A stretch of 27,502 bases of DNA, from positions 1 through 27,502 of IMG/VR virus record IMGVR_UViG_3300047548_000688; one strand, 5' to 3'. Of the stretch, positions 12,519 to 18,788 are shown in pieces. How positions within the stretch are numbered: the stretch's first letter is position 1; every line of letters starts with the position of its first letter. Both the position numbers and the translations under genes were made by a program. This DNA is from a virus. The notes beneath the pieces are model-generated. The model was not told the DNA's origin. It worked only from the letters and a program-made list of their open reading frames with translations, and did not search any database.

Positions 12519-12815
12519 TTATGTTGTTTGTTTTAGTTTATCACAATTAATACCTCTGCTAATTAAATGGTCTACAAGATTGGGAGGCAAAAATGGAACG
12601 CCGTCAAAATCTAACAGCATTCCATCTCTTGTGTATAGCCCTATATCCCTTACCTCTCCATTATGTATGCTCATCTCAACATACATATGTCCACTTTGTG
12701 GTGTGCCAGAGAGCAGGTATATATCACATACACACGTCTGCTCAATGGCTATTTGTTTACCCCACGAACTTGTCGCGAGGATGGTTTGATTGAAACCTAA
12801 TTGTTCTATCTTCAT
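12519..12815 (-). CDS. Hypothetical protein, 98 residues
   Basis: Not recognised. Beta-rich (VCDIYLLSGTPQSGHMYVEM, DIGLYTRDGMLLDFDGVPFL) with a short C-terminal helix. ATGA overlap with the first of the three tandem paralogues. Confidence 0.55.
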   Translation of the reverse strand: MKIEQLGFNQTILATSSWGKQIAIEQTCVCDIYLLSGTPQSGHMYVEMSIHNGEVRDIGLYTRDGMLLDFDGVPFLPPNLVDHLISRGINCDKLKQTT

Positions 12816-13096
12816 CGTATTGGTCCTGTTCTGTTATTAAGTATTGCCCAATGTGCATAGCCTTGTGGTGTGTCCATCCAGCATACATACATATTAGTCA
12901 TATTGTTGAACTCACGTATATCTGAACCTTCGCTATGAAATGCAACCTCTTGCGACAAGTATTCTTTCCTTTTGGCTCTTGCTCTTATAATGTTACATCG
13001 GTCTATGTTTCGTCTGTAAAGGTGGGGAAATTGTTCCTTGAACTCTTTCCACTCATTAGTGGTCATCCACTTCTCAAAGTATTCGTATCGTGTCAT
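12812..13096 (-). CDS. Tandem paralogue A of a small unknown family
   Basis: A 94-residue protein: MTRYEYFEKWMTTNEWKEF at the start, a basic helix (CNIIRARAKRKEYLSQEV) and the C-terminal block MYVCWMDTPQGYAHWAILNN followed by RTGPIR. It shares all three blocks with the next two genes upstream. Function unknown; the W/D-T-P-Q-G-x-x-x-W block looks like a conserved core. Confidence 0.65.
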   Translation of the reverse strand: MTRYEYFEKWMTTNEWKEFKEQFPHLYRRNIDRCNIIRARAKRKEYLSQEVAFHSEGSDIREFNNMTNMYVCWMDTPQGYAHWAILNNRTGPIR

Positions 13097-13103
13097 CTTA
13101 AGT

Positions 13104-13391
13104 TTATCTTATTGGTCCTGTTCTTTGGTTTACTATACTCCAATGTGTATGACCTTGTGGTGTATCAACCCATCTAATGTACATATTGGTCATCTCTTCA
13201 AATTCAAGAATGGCTTCTGCATCACATCTGAAGTTGACATCTTCCATTAGATAATTGCGTCTTTTATCTCTTGCTCGGCGAATGTTGCAAGGCACATCTA
13301 AAATTTCCCTGATTCGACCTGGCGCTTGTTGTTTCCAAGTTCGCCATTCGTCTACGGTCATCCATTTTTCAAAGTATTCGTATCGGTTCAT
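13104..13391 (-). CDS. Tandem paralogue B
   Basis: Start placed at MNRYEYFEKWMTVDEW, which aligns with the starts of paralogues A and C; the earlier GTG-region start would run deep into paralogue C. 95 residues. Same blocks as A: CNIRRARDKRRNYLMEDV and YIRWVDTPQGHTHWSIVN followed by RTGPIR. A and B are the closest pair, so the second duplication is the more recent. Confidence 0.65.
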   Translation of the reverse strand: MNRYEYFEKWMTVDEWRTWKQQAPGRIREILDVPCNIRRARDKRRNYLMEDVNFRCDAEAILEFEEMTNMYIRWVDTPQGHTHWSIVNQRTGPIR

Positions 13392-13401
13392 ATAAATAAT
13401 T

Positions 13402-13662
13402 TTATAGTGTTCGTACAGGTGCTCTTCGTTCAAAACATATCTCTCGCCAGTATTCATGACCTTGAGGTGTGTCCGACCAACGAATGTATCCATTAATCAT
13501 ATCCATAAATCCGTCATCCACCTGACTCTCAGTCATATTATCGAAGTCAATATCTTCGTTTAAGTATTCCTTTCTTTGAGATGGTGATAGATAAGTATGA
13601 CTCTTCCACGTAGCCCACTCCATAGGAGTGAGCCACGTTTCAAAATAATCGTATCGTGTCAT
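13402..13662 (-). CDS. Tandem paralogue C (divergent)
   Basis: An 86-residue protein starting MTRYDYFETWLTPMEWATW and ending with YIRWSDTPQGHEYWREICFE, so clearly related to A and B but missing the CNI-R-ARxKR helix; it keeps QRKEYLNEDIDF in the matching place. First of the three in transcription order. Confidence 0.65.
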   Translation of the reverse strand: MTRYDYFETWLTPMEWATWKSHTYLSPSQRKEYLNEDIDFDNMTESQVDDGFMDMINGYIRWSDTPQGHEYWREICFERRAPVRTL

Positions 13663-13667
13663 ATGAT

Positions 13668-13970
13668 TTAGAATGGTGCGTGAATACTATCTGCGCAGTC
13701 CTTGCACACGCTACATTCGTAGCCGTGGTCATACCGGCAATCTTTATGCTCCATACAAGACTCACAAGTGTCATTATATGTAGGCTCATCTTTGAAGTCC
13801 CACGGATTGGGTGAATACTCGTCGGTTTCATCATTGATTTTAACCTTCTCATACTTGAGCGTATCGTAGTTGTACTTGTAGTCCCAATCATCCCAATCAT
13901 CGTTGTCGTTGAATGGGCGTGATAGTGGACGCGCCAGAAGTTGCGCCCTTGTAAATTTTAGTGCCGCCAT
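13668..13970 (-). CDS. Acidic protein with Cys-rich C-terminus, about 100 residues
   Basis: The coding frame is clear in its C-terminal 80 residues: Asp/Tyr/Trp-rich (NDNDDWDDWDYKYNYD) and then CESCMEHKDC and CSVCKDC, which look like a small zinc-binding ribbon. The start is uncertain: the first good ATG (MAALKFTRAQ) lies 74 bases inside the amidotransferase gene, and no ATG is found nearer its stop in this frame. The Cys pattern recalls the N-terminal domain of the nearby amidoligase, suggesting a common function or origin. Confidence 0.5.
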   Translation of the reverse strand: MAALKFTRAQLLARPLSRPFNDNDDWDDWDYKYNYDTLKYEKVKINDETDEYSPNPWDFKDEPTYNDTCESCMEHKDCRYDHGYECSVCKDCADSIHAPF

Positions 13971-14523
13971 AATCATAGTAGCGTGATGCCTTGTATGTGG
14001 TATTGCTGAACCAACAGCCCAAGTCCCACACACCCATATCCTCGTTGACAATGAATGCCTCGTTGTCGGTGTTAAGGAATAGTAGTTTGGACGAGCCGAT
14101 ATATTCCTGCACGAGGTCATAGATAGCATCGTTATGTATCCAATCGGCAGGTAGTTTTTGTAGTACCTCACGATTGAACATATACGTGTCGCTGAATTCG
14201 GTATGTTTCGGAGCCGCCGATATAATACCGTTGTGTACAAACCCCCACTTGTCATTAACAATAAATGGGTGGCAGTTCGTTAGGTTAACCTTGCCGTGTG
14301 TTGAGATACGGAAGTGGATAACGATCTGGCTTGTTCTGTGTTGCTGACGCACATTGTGGTAGTGGTCATAGAAGGAGTCGAAGTTAGTCATCTCCTTGTG
14401 GGTAGTTAACTTGCCGTCAACTAAATAGAGCATACCTGCTCCGTCAGTATTGTTTTCCCAACAGGTCTTAAGAACCTTCTTTTTAAGGGTTACGTTATTA
14501 GGGTTTAAAATTGCTATACACAT
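13897..14523 (-). CDS. Class II glutamine amidotransferase
   Basis: A 208-residue Ntn-hydrolase domain. Cys2 (MCIAI), exposed after Met removal, is the nucleophile that frees ammonia from glutamine. NTDGAGM (25-31), HFRISTHG (70-77), NCHPF (83-87) and HNGI (97-100) are the family's glutamine-binding and oxyanion-hole segments, as in GlmS/PurF N-terminal domains. There is no synthase domain, so it must pass ammonia or glutamate chemistry to a partner; the amidoligase gene lies 14 bases upstream in the same operon. Such pairs are known in phages and were proposed to modify peptides, proteins or cell wall. The target is unknown. Confidence 0.85.
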   Translation of the reverse strand: MCIAILNPNNVTLKKKVLKTCWENNTDGAGMLYLVDGKLTTHKEMTNFDSFYDHYHNVRQQHRTSQIVIHFRISTHGKVNLTNCHPFIVNDKWGFVHNGIISAAPKHTEFSDTYMFNREVLQKLPADWIHNDAIYDLVQEYIGSSKLLFLNTDNEAFIVNEDMGVWDLGCWFSNTTYKASRYYDYGGTKIYKGATSGASTITPIQRQR

Positions 14524-14537
14524 AGTCTTATAAATTA

Positions 14538-15755
14538 TTAGTTAATATCTGTTGATTCGCCATTAAGGTCAGCACCATTGTACATATTGCTGTACTCAAC
14601 AAAGAGGGCAACCTTGTTAAGCATCTTGTCCTCACCTACCGCCTTGCTGATATGTTGGTGAAGTGTAGACTTGCGGTCACATAGCATACGTAATACATCA
14701 CGCTCCGACTTACCGAAGTTGCGTACCATAATACGTATCAGTTCAACTCGCCAGTATAAATTCTCTACCGACCTAACAGCAGGGAAGATGCGGAACTCTA
14801 TCGTAGTGTCACGCACATACACCGCTGAGTACTTGTCACGATTGAGATACTCGTGCTTCATCTTAGCCTTGCAGTAGTTGACCGTGAGTCGCTTCTGATA
14901 CAGAGAGTACAGCATAGGGAGGAAGCCGCTGATACCTTCGAACAATTGCTCGGTGGTATATAACTTACTACCTAAATGTATATGACCGCCGCATCGTGAG
15001 CCGTGCTTGGCGTTGATGTGGTCACGCAACAAATTGGAAGCCGCGATATCATCCTCGTGTAGTTTATCAAAGAGATTGTACACAGGTGAGATGAGCTCGA
15101 AGCCTGAATAGGTGTCAAGTGAACTATCGTTCTCCTTTGTCCAACCATCGGGCAGGTCATCGTGATAGCAAGACTTGCGCACATCCTTATCCTCCTTCTC
15201 TACCTCAAACCCCATTGTCCAGGGGGTAGTCTTATCAACTCGCCACGAACGGCTACCGCTATGGTATGATGCAAGATAGTCATCGTCATCCTCATCCTCA
15301 TCGGGTGCATCGTCAACGTGACGATAGTCGCCTACCGATTCGTAGTAGTAGACATCGTTGTAGTTAGCGACATCGCTGTTACGATAGTATGTGCCGTCAC
15401 ATTCTATATAATCATTGTCATCACGGAGAAAGTAACCCTCTTGATAACGATTGACATAACCCTCAAGGCATTCATCTTCATACGCATGCACCTCCTCCCA
15501 TTCACACCACACAATATTCAAAGCACGTTGCTCATCTTCGTGGAAACTGTCACCGCAATGTGTGTAGTGAATATCGTCATCCTCGTGACAGACATTGCCG
15601 TGTGTTAGCGTTTGAACACCTGCATCTCCGTGTTCATACCATTCGCCTTGGTATTGACCGATGGTGAATTTTGAGCAGTTACTGCGTAATGCTTGACTGC
15701 CGTTGTACAGATCTACTATCTCTTCAACCTGTACGTTTGAATTGTTTTCTGACAT
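14538..15755 (-). CDS. Amidoligase_2-type COOH-NH2 ligase with acidic Cys-rich N-domain
   Basis: A 405-residue protein in two parts. Residues 40-150 are acidic and aromatic with repeated short units (VCHEDDDIHYTHCGDSFHED, YIECDGTYYRNSDVANY) like the degenerate treble-clef repeats seen in front of phage amidoligases. Residues 178-400 carry the ligase motifs MGFEVEKE (181-188), GFELISP (218-224), CGGHIHLG (255-262) and TIEFRIFPAVRS (318-329), the acidic and His residues that bind ATP-magnesium in this glutamine synthetase-like superfamily. It would form an amide bond between a carboxyl and an amine. Next to a class II amidotransferase. Substrate unknown; virion protein, host protein or cell-wall peptide are options. 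Confidence 0.8.
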   Translation of the reverse strand: MSENNSNVQVEEIVDLYNGSQALRSNCSKFTIGQYQGEWYEHGDAGVQTLTHGNVCHEDDDIHYTHCGDSFHEDEQRALNIVWCEWEEVHAYEDECLEGYVNRYQEGYFLRDDNDYIECDGTYYRNSDVANYNDVYYYESVGDYRHVDDAPDEDEDDDDYLASYHSGSRSWRVDKTTPWTMGFEVEKEDKDVRKSCYHDDLPDGWTKENDSSLDTYSGFELISPVYNLFDKLHEDDIAASNLLRDHINAKHGSRCGGHIHLGSKLYTTEQLFEGISGFLPMLYSLYQKRLTVNYCKAKMKHEYLNRDKYSAVYVRDTTIEFRIFPAVRSVENLYWRVELIRIMVRNFGKSERDVLRMLCDRKSTLHQHISKAVGEDKMLNKVALFVEYSNMYNGADLNGESTDIN

Positions 15756-15781
15756 ATGATTTATTTATTGGTTACTATTTT

Positions 15782-16048
15782 TTAGAACTCATCGCCGTTA
15801 ATTAAACTGAAGTTTCTTTCACCGAGCATATCTTGAAGTAAATCTTCGTGCGAACGAAAGTTTCCTACGCTGAGTATCATTCGCTCAATAACATCTACAA
15901 TTATAGCCCTATCTCGCATCCATTGTAAGTGGCTACCACACATATAATCATCTGTTAAACGCAGGTGGTCTATGTCTGATAAATACGATTGCATAAACAT
16001 CTTTGCCTTTTGTCTTTCTTCGTTAGACATTGTTACATTACGTACCAT
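15782..16048 (-). CDS. Hypothetical protein, 88 residues
   Basis: Start set at the ATG reading MVRNVTMSNEERQKAKMF because the lipoprotein gene upstream ends at 16053; a GTG start at 16096 would overlap it. Helical, with DIDHLRLTDDYMCGSHLQWM and RAIIVDVIERMILSVGNF. Not recognised. First gene downstream of the lipoprotein in the same operon. Confidence 0.55.
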   Translation of the reverse strand: MVRNVTMSNEERQKAKMFMQSYLSDIDHLRLTDDYMCGSHLQWMRDRAIIVDVIERMILSVGNFRSHEDLLQDMLGERNFSLINGDEF

Positions 16049-16052
16049 AATT

Positions 16053-16214
16053 TTACCATTTATTATGTTGCTTGAAACATTTACTGGGTCCGTCACTATT
16101 GTGCTTGTAGTGTGACTTGTAGTTGTATCCCTTTTGAGTTGAACACGACATTATCGAAGCCGCCACGAATAACACTGCGAAGTATAACAGCGCATAGAAT
16201 GTACTCTTTCTCAT
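16053..16214 (-). CDS. Small lipoprotein, 53 residues
   Basis: Frame MRKSTFYALLYFAVLFVAAS, then IMSCSTQKGYNYKSHYKH, ending KQHNKW. A basic start, hydrophobic core and the lipobox IMSC (Cys24) give a clear type II signal peptide; after processing a basic peptide of about 30 residues would sit on the membrane. The ATG overlaps the stop of the two-helix membrane gene (ATGA). Phage lipoproteins of this size include Rz1-type spanins and superinfection-exclusion or receptor-blocking proteins such as T5 Llp. It is far from the lysis genes, so exclusion is the better guess. Confidence 0.65.
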   Translation of the reverse strand: MRKSTFYALLYFAVLFVAASIMSCSTQKGYNYKSHYKHNSDGPSKCFKQHNKW

Positions 16215-16414
16215 ATGTTAGACTTTGCAAGGGTTAAACATAGGTGACAAAGCACAGTGATAGACAGCGTGATAATAGCCGCAGGGTGCTGAATGATCTG
16301 GACATAGTCAGTCCAAAAGGTTAGAGCGATTAAAGCGGAAGCCGCCATAAATGTTACACTATACAACACACAATAGGTGATGAAGTGAATGAAGGGTTTT
16401 AGGATTTTCTCCAT
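16211..16414 (-). CDS. Two-helix membrane protein, 67 residues
   Basis: Start set at MEKILKPFIHFITYC; an in-frame ATG 17 codons earlier would overlap the upstream gene. Hydrophobic segments at about 7-32 (PFIHFITYCVLYSVTFMAASALI) and 44-60 (AAIITLSITVLCHLCLTLA). ATGA-coupled to the lipoprotein gene, suggesting they act together at the envelope. Confidence 0.55.
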   Translation of the reverse strand: MEKILKPFIHFITYCVLYSVTFMAASALIALTFWTDYVQIIQHPAAIITLSITVLCHLCLTLAKSNI

Positions 16415-16448
16415 TTGTTTATTTGGTTTTAATTGATTACTGATTGAA

Positions 16449-16802
16449 TTAAAGATTCTCTGCATTTTCTAACAGACGTTCGATAGCATATGCCCTTGAA
16501 GGTATGTCATCGTGGTGAACAATGAGTCCACGTACGTTCCAAGGGTTGACCTTGAATTTCGTGTCCCATATGTATGCCCTTGCCGATACTACCTTGCCGT
16601 CAGGGAATTGTACATCGCAGTCGAATACACCTGCTTTCATTTCGCCTTCAGTTAGCACTGGTATATCGTAGCCAATCTCATCTTGTAACTTGCCGTGCAT
16701 ATACACACCGCTACAAGAGTACAAGGTTTCGTTTTCGGGTGCGTTGTCCCGATTCAAGTGCGCCTTAATAGCGACTTCGTCTAATGAAGATATGAATTTC
16801 AT
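16449..16802 (-). CDS. Hypothetical protein, 117 residues
   Basis: Start at MKFISSLDEVAIKAHLNRD, ATGA-coupled to the upstream gene. Beta-rich middle (GYDIPVLTEGEMKAGVFDCD, VQFPDGKVVSARAYIWDTKF) and C-terminal helix (SRAYAIERLLENAENL). Not recognised. Confidence 0.6.
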   Translation of the reverse strand: MKFISSLDEVAIKAHLNRDNAPENETLYSCSGVYMHGKLQDEIGYDIPVLTEGEMKAGVFDCDVQFPDGKVVSARAYIWDTKFKVNPWNVRGLIVHHDDIPSRAYAIERLLENAENL

Positions 16803-17224
16803 AGTGCTATAAAGGTTGGTTCGTTGTACTCCCATATATTGAGAGCTATTGCCGCGTGTGTTGATGGTTTGTCTATAGTTTCCAGTGTGCTACATTTGAC
16901 TAACGTCTTTTCACTTACACATTCGAGAATCATATCCCAAAAGCCGCCATAATCTGCATCTTTTGGATTCACTAGTTTGTATTTATACTCGCCTAAATAG
17001 GGCATGACTTCGAATCTACTTTCCGCACGTTTTTTCGCCTCCTGCATAAAGTATAGGGCAATGTCTCCACCTTCATACGTTATGTAAAGCGTGTCTATAT
17101 GCTCGCGGTCATCTGAATATCCCTCGTATGAATGAAGGTCATATAGATGTAGTTTGTACTTTTTACCGACCTCAAGTTGAGGTCTCTCGCACGTTATGTT
17201 TACAGGGATTAATTTTTTATCCAC
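16799..17224 (-). CDS. Hypothetical protein, 141 residues
   Basis: Start set at GTG (reading MDKKLIPVNITCERPQLEVG); a TTG 12 codons earlier lies inside a terminator hairpin. Beta-rich start (KKYKLHLYDLHSYEGYSDD, IDTLYITYEGGDIALYFM), then a mixed C-terminus. The start codon overlaps a perfect DnaA-box sequence TTATCCACA (17217-17225, plus strand). Not recognised. Confidence 0.55.
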   Translation of the reverse strand: MDKKLIPVNITCERPQLEVGKKYKLHLYDLHSYEGYSDDREHIDTLYITYEGGDIALYFMQEAKKRAESRFEVMPYLGEYKYKLVNPKDADYGGFWDMILECVSEKTLVKCSTLETIDKPSTHAAIALNIWEYNEPTFIAL

Positions 17225-17241
17225 AGGATTAAATTTTAGGG

Positions 17242-17271
17242 TAAATAAAAAGGGGAGCAATTGCCCCCCTG
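17242..17271 (-). terminator. Intrinsic terminator before the 141-residue gene
   Basis: On the minus strand AGGGGGGC pairs with GCUCCCCU around an AAUU loop (8 bp, one G-U pair) and is followed by UUUUAUUU. It ends transcripts of the gene at 17293-17634; the next start codon lies about 20 bases on. Confidence 0.75.
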
Positions 17272-17292
17272 TGAAATTGAATAGCCGCCCGA

Positions 17293-17634
17293 TTATCCCT
17301 CAATCATTTCTTGCACTAAATCCATAAAGATAGCAGAGCGTTTCATAGAGAGAGTTATTGCCCCGTTGCAATCTTTGCCCGAATCATCGAAGGCAAAGTA
17401 TAGGTCGGTGCTTCGGTAGGTTTTCCCGTCAATAGTCATATCGATGGTGAACTTTTTACCGAACTTGAAATTGGTTTTCATACGGAACTTTTTGACACGT
17501 TCCATAAACTTGATAACGCGAAACGTCATTTCGCTGGATGCCTCTTCAACCGACCCCGAAAATTCGAAGCCGCCACGAAGATAAAACGCAGAGTCATTCT
17601 CTTGCGTAAGTACAAAGGATACATTCTTCTCCAT
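17293..17634 (-). CDS. Hypothetical protein, 113 residues
   Basis: Not recognised. Beta-rich, basic middle (SSEMTFRVIKFMERVKKFRM, KFGKKFTIDMTIDGKTYRST) and a C-terminal helix (MKRSAIFMDLVQEMIEG). Lies between the repeat-rich locus and the terminator at 17242. Confidence 0.6.
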   Translation of the reverse strand: MEKNVSFVLTQENDSAFYLRGGFEFSGSVEEASSEMTFRVIKFMERVKKFRMKTNFKFGKKFTIDMTIDGKTYRSTDLYFAFDDSGKDCNGAITLSMKRSAIFMDLVQEMIEG

Positions 17635-17678
17635 AAAGCACGTAAAATTTAATTGGTTTGAGCGTAGCGTATTACACG

Positions 17679-17697
17679 ACCTCGGCTTTCACGAGGT
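17679..17697. repeat. 6-bp hairpin ACCTCG/CGAGGT
   Basis: ACCTCG (17679-17684) pairs with CGAGGT (17692-17697) around a 7-base loop, in the non-coding stretch 17635-17810 that otherwise holds two parS-like sites and a GTGGTCACCAC palindrome. Confidence 0.4.
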
Positions 17698-17713
17698 AGT
17701 ACCTTGCACCAAT

Positions 17714-17729
17714 GTTTCACGTGGAACAT
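17714..17729. promoter_or_regulatory. parS-like ParB site 1
   Basis: TGTTTCACGTGGAACA; read on the other strand it is TGTTCCACGTGAAACA, the canonical chromosomal parS bound by ParB/Spo0J. The inverted symmetry extends to 20 bases (AATGTTTCACGTGGAACATT). Confidence 0.75.
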
Positions 17730-17759
17730 TTGTGTACTTTCCGTCTGTCCGTTTATAGT

Positions 17760-17770
17760 GTGGTCACCAC
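17760..17770. repeat. GTGGTCACCAC palindrome, copy 1
   Basis: GTGGT-C-ACCAC lies between parS-like sites 1 and 2 and is extended by flanking ATAGTG/CACTAT. The same 11 bases recur at 18082-18092, so it is probably a second type of protein site in this locus. Confidence 0.5.
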
Positions 17771-17781
17771 TATGCTAATAA

Positions 17782-17797
17782 TGTTTCACGTGGAACA
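17782..17797. promoter_or_regulatory. parS-like ParB site 2
   Basis: A second exact copy of TGTTTCACGTGGAACA, 68 bases from site 1 (start to start). Confidence 0.75.
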
Positions 17798-17810
17798 GCC
17801 GTTGCCGTTC

Positions 17811-18032
17811 CTATTTATTGCGCTTCGCTCGGCGAACTTCGCGCTGTAATTGCGCACGCTCTCCTTGTTCAATTAGCCGACAAACGCCATTGAATACCTG
17901 CTCACGCTTATTGTTAACCCACACTTTTTTAGCCGAGCGCGTTATACGCCCTACCTTTTTAACCTCTTTGCGAGGTCGCTTATCGGCAAGAGCATAGTAG
18001 CCCGATACCGAATCTTGAAATTCAATCTTCAT
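17811..18032 (-). CDS. Basic protein inside the repeat locus, 73 residues
   Basis: A strongly basic protein (KRPRKEVKKVGRITRSAKKV, AQLQREVRRAKRNK) with an aromatic start (MKIEFQDSVSGYYALAD). It is the only gene between the two groups of parS-like sites and has its own consensus promoter at 18190-18222. No family recognised. The charge and place suggest DNA binding at the neighbouring repeats, for example in replication start or partition; this is inference. Confidence 0.6.
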   Translation of the reverse strand: MKIEFQDSVSGYYALADKRPRKEVKKVGRITRSAKKVWVNNKREQVFNGVCRLIEQGERAQLQREVRRAKRNK

Positions 18033-18052
18033 AGTTATTTAATTTTAGTACA

Positions 18053-18113
18053 TAGTTATCCCATTAAGTTCCGTTTTATGTGTGGTCACCACAAGGGCGT
18101 AGTTATCCTATTA
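18053..18113 (+). repeat. Direct repeat TAGTTATCCYATTA (two copies)
   Basis: TAGTTATCCCATTA (18053-18066) and TAGTTATCCTATTA (18100-18113) differ at one base and are 47 bases apart; a weaker third copy (TAGTTATTTAATTT) begins at 18032. Between them lies the second GTGGTCACCAC palindrome (18082-18092). TTATCC is also the first part of a DnaA box. Confidence 0.5.
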
Positions 18114-18134
18114 GGGGATATGCCCTTTTTTCTT
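18093..18134 (+). terminator. Rightward intrinsic terminator
   Basis: AAGGGC (18093-18098) pairs with GCCCTT (18122-18127) and an inner TATCC (18104-18108) with GGATA (18116-18120), followed by TTTTTTCTT. It works only on the plus strand, where no gene is known upstream. Confidence 0.6.
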
Positions 18135-18189
18135 AATGAACTTTTTTCGCTGTCAGTCTTACTGCCGTTGCTGTAATTGATTGACTCTG

Positions 18190-18222
18190 CAAACATACGA
18201 CTATCGAAGTGGTGAATGCAAA
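18190..18222 (-). promoter_or_regulatory. Bacteroidota-type promoter of the basic gene
   Basis: On the minus strand TTTG (18219-18222), a 21-base spacer and TATGTTTG (18190-18197). It would give a leader of about 150 bases that crosses the TAGTTATCC repeats and the GTGGTCACCAC palindrome before the ATG at 18032. Confidence 0.6.
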
Positions 18223-18283
18223 TATTTTTGCAATTATTTTTTCATCTTTTATTTAACTTACTGAATATCAATTAGTTAAAAGT

Positions 18284-18509
18284 GTTATTTAGAATGTTTC
18301 TACATAAGCACTATGTTCGGGCGCTTTTTCCACTAAAGGAATCCCGCGCGTACGCGTATACGGAAAAAGATCTGGATATGCAAGTTTTCGGCTAATTTAG
18401 ATTCGTTCTAAATAACGCGGCGAATTTGGAAATGTGAATTTATTTTTGTACTACGCAATTTCCTTTGCATATCCAAGCGAATCCGTTATTTAGGATCATT
18501 CTAAATAGG
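18284..18509. repeat. Iteron-like repeats CGTTATTTAGAAT (four copies, both orientations)
   Basis: GTTATTTAGAATG at 18284-18296, its inverse CGTTCTAAATAACG at 18404-18417, CGTTATTTAGGAT at 18484-18496 and inverse CATTCTAAATAGG at 18497-18509. The last two form one palindrome. An 11-bp inverted repeat TGGATATGCAA (18373-18383) / TTGCATATCCA (18465-18475) is nested between copies 2 and 3. With the A/T-rich sequence 18221-18300 this looks like a replication-origin or partition array. Confidence 0.55.
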
Positions 18510-18545
18510 CAATGAAATTTGCAAATGTCGGAAATATTTTGTAGT

Positions 18546-18690
18546 CGTGCGCGCGGGGGTGCGCGGGCGCGTCAAGGAATCCAGGGCGCGCGTGTATGCG
18601 TGCGCGTGCGCGACCTTATTGTAACTTGGACAATAAGCCCACCCCCTTCGCAAAATCCCGCTTCGGTCGCGCGTGCGTGCGCTCATATGG
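18546..18690. other. Very GC-rich patch with nested inverted repeats
   Basis: 18546-18615 is nearly pure G/C made of GCGC/GTGC runs, in clear contrast to the surroundings. GCGCGACC (18608-18615) pairs with GGTCGCGC (18665-18672), and inside it CTTATTGT (18615-18622) pairs with ACAATAAG (18630-18637). Not coding by texture. A cruciform, protein site or packaging/origin signal is possible. Confidence 0.45.
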
Positions 18691-18728
18691 TATATAGACC
18701 CCCTTCACACTATGTTCTGCCTCTTCCC

Positions 18729-18737
18729 TGTTTCACG
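18729..18737 (+). promoter_or_regulatory. parS half-site
   Basis: TGTTTCACG without the matching right half, 22 bases before parS-like site 3. Confidence 0.4.
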
Positions 18738-18750
18738 CTATATAAGAACC

Positions 18751-18766
18751 TGTTTCACGTGAAACG
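18751..18766. promoter_or_regulatory. parS-like ParB site 3
   Basis: TGTTTCACGTGAAACG, one mismatch (last base) from TGTTTCACGTGAAACA. Confidence 0.7.
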
Positions 18767-18772
18767 GGCCTA

Positions 18773-18788
18773 TGTTCCACGTGGAACA
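18773..18788. promoter_or_regulatory. parS-like ParB site 4
   Basis: TGTTCCACGTGGAACA, a perfect 16-base palindrome and one base from the canonical site. Two further right half-sites TGTGGAACA follow at 18822-18830 and 18833-18841. Confidence 0.7.

Noticed and set aside
13640-13900. Open frame on the minus strand with ATGA overlap to the amidotransferase gene (Thr/Ser/Met/Ile-rich)
   Set aside because: The alternative frame ending at 13668 has a protein-like acidic start and two CxxC motifs, while this one has a shadow-like composition and overlaps the next gene.
15318-15608. Plus-strand open frame of 96 codons opposite the amidoligase N-domain
   Set aside because: Val/Ile/Thr-rich shadow of the Asp/Tyr/Glu codons of the real gene.
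17217-17225. Perfect DnaA box TTATCCACA as an origin marker
   Set aside because: A single copy overlapping a start codon; not enough to call an origin there, so only mentioned as context.
18223-18448. Two plus-strand TATTTTTG octamers (18223-18230, 18441-18448) as promoters
   Set aside because: No TTG at a suitable distance and no rightward gene or structured RNA follows; the region is simply A/T-rich.
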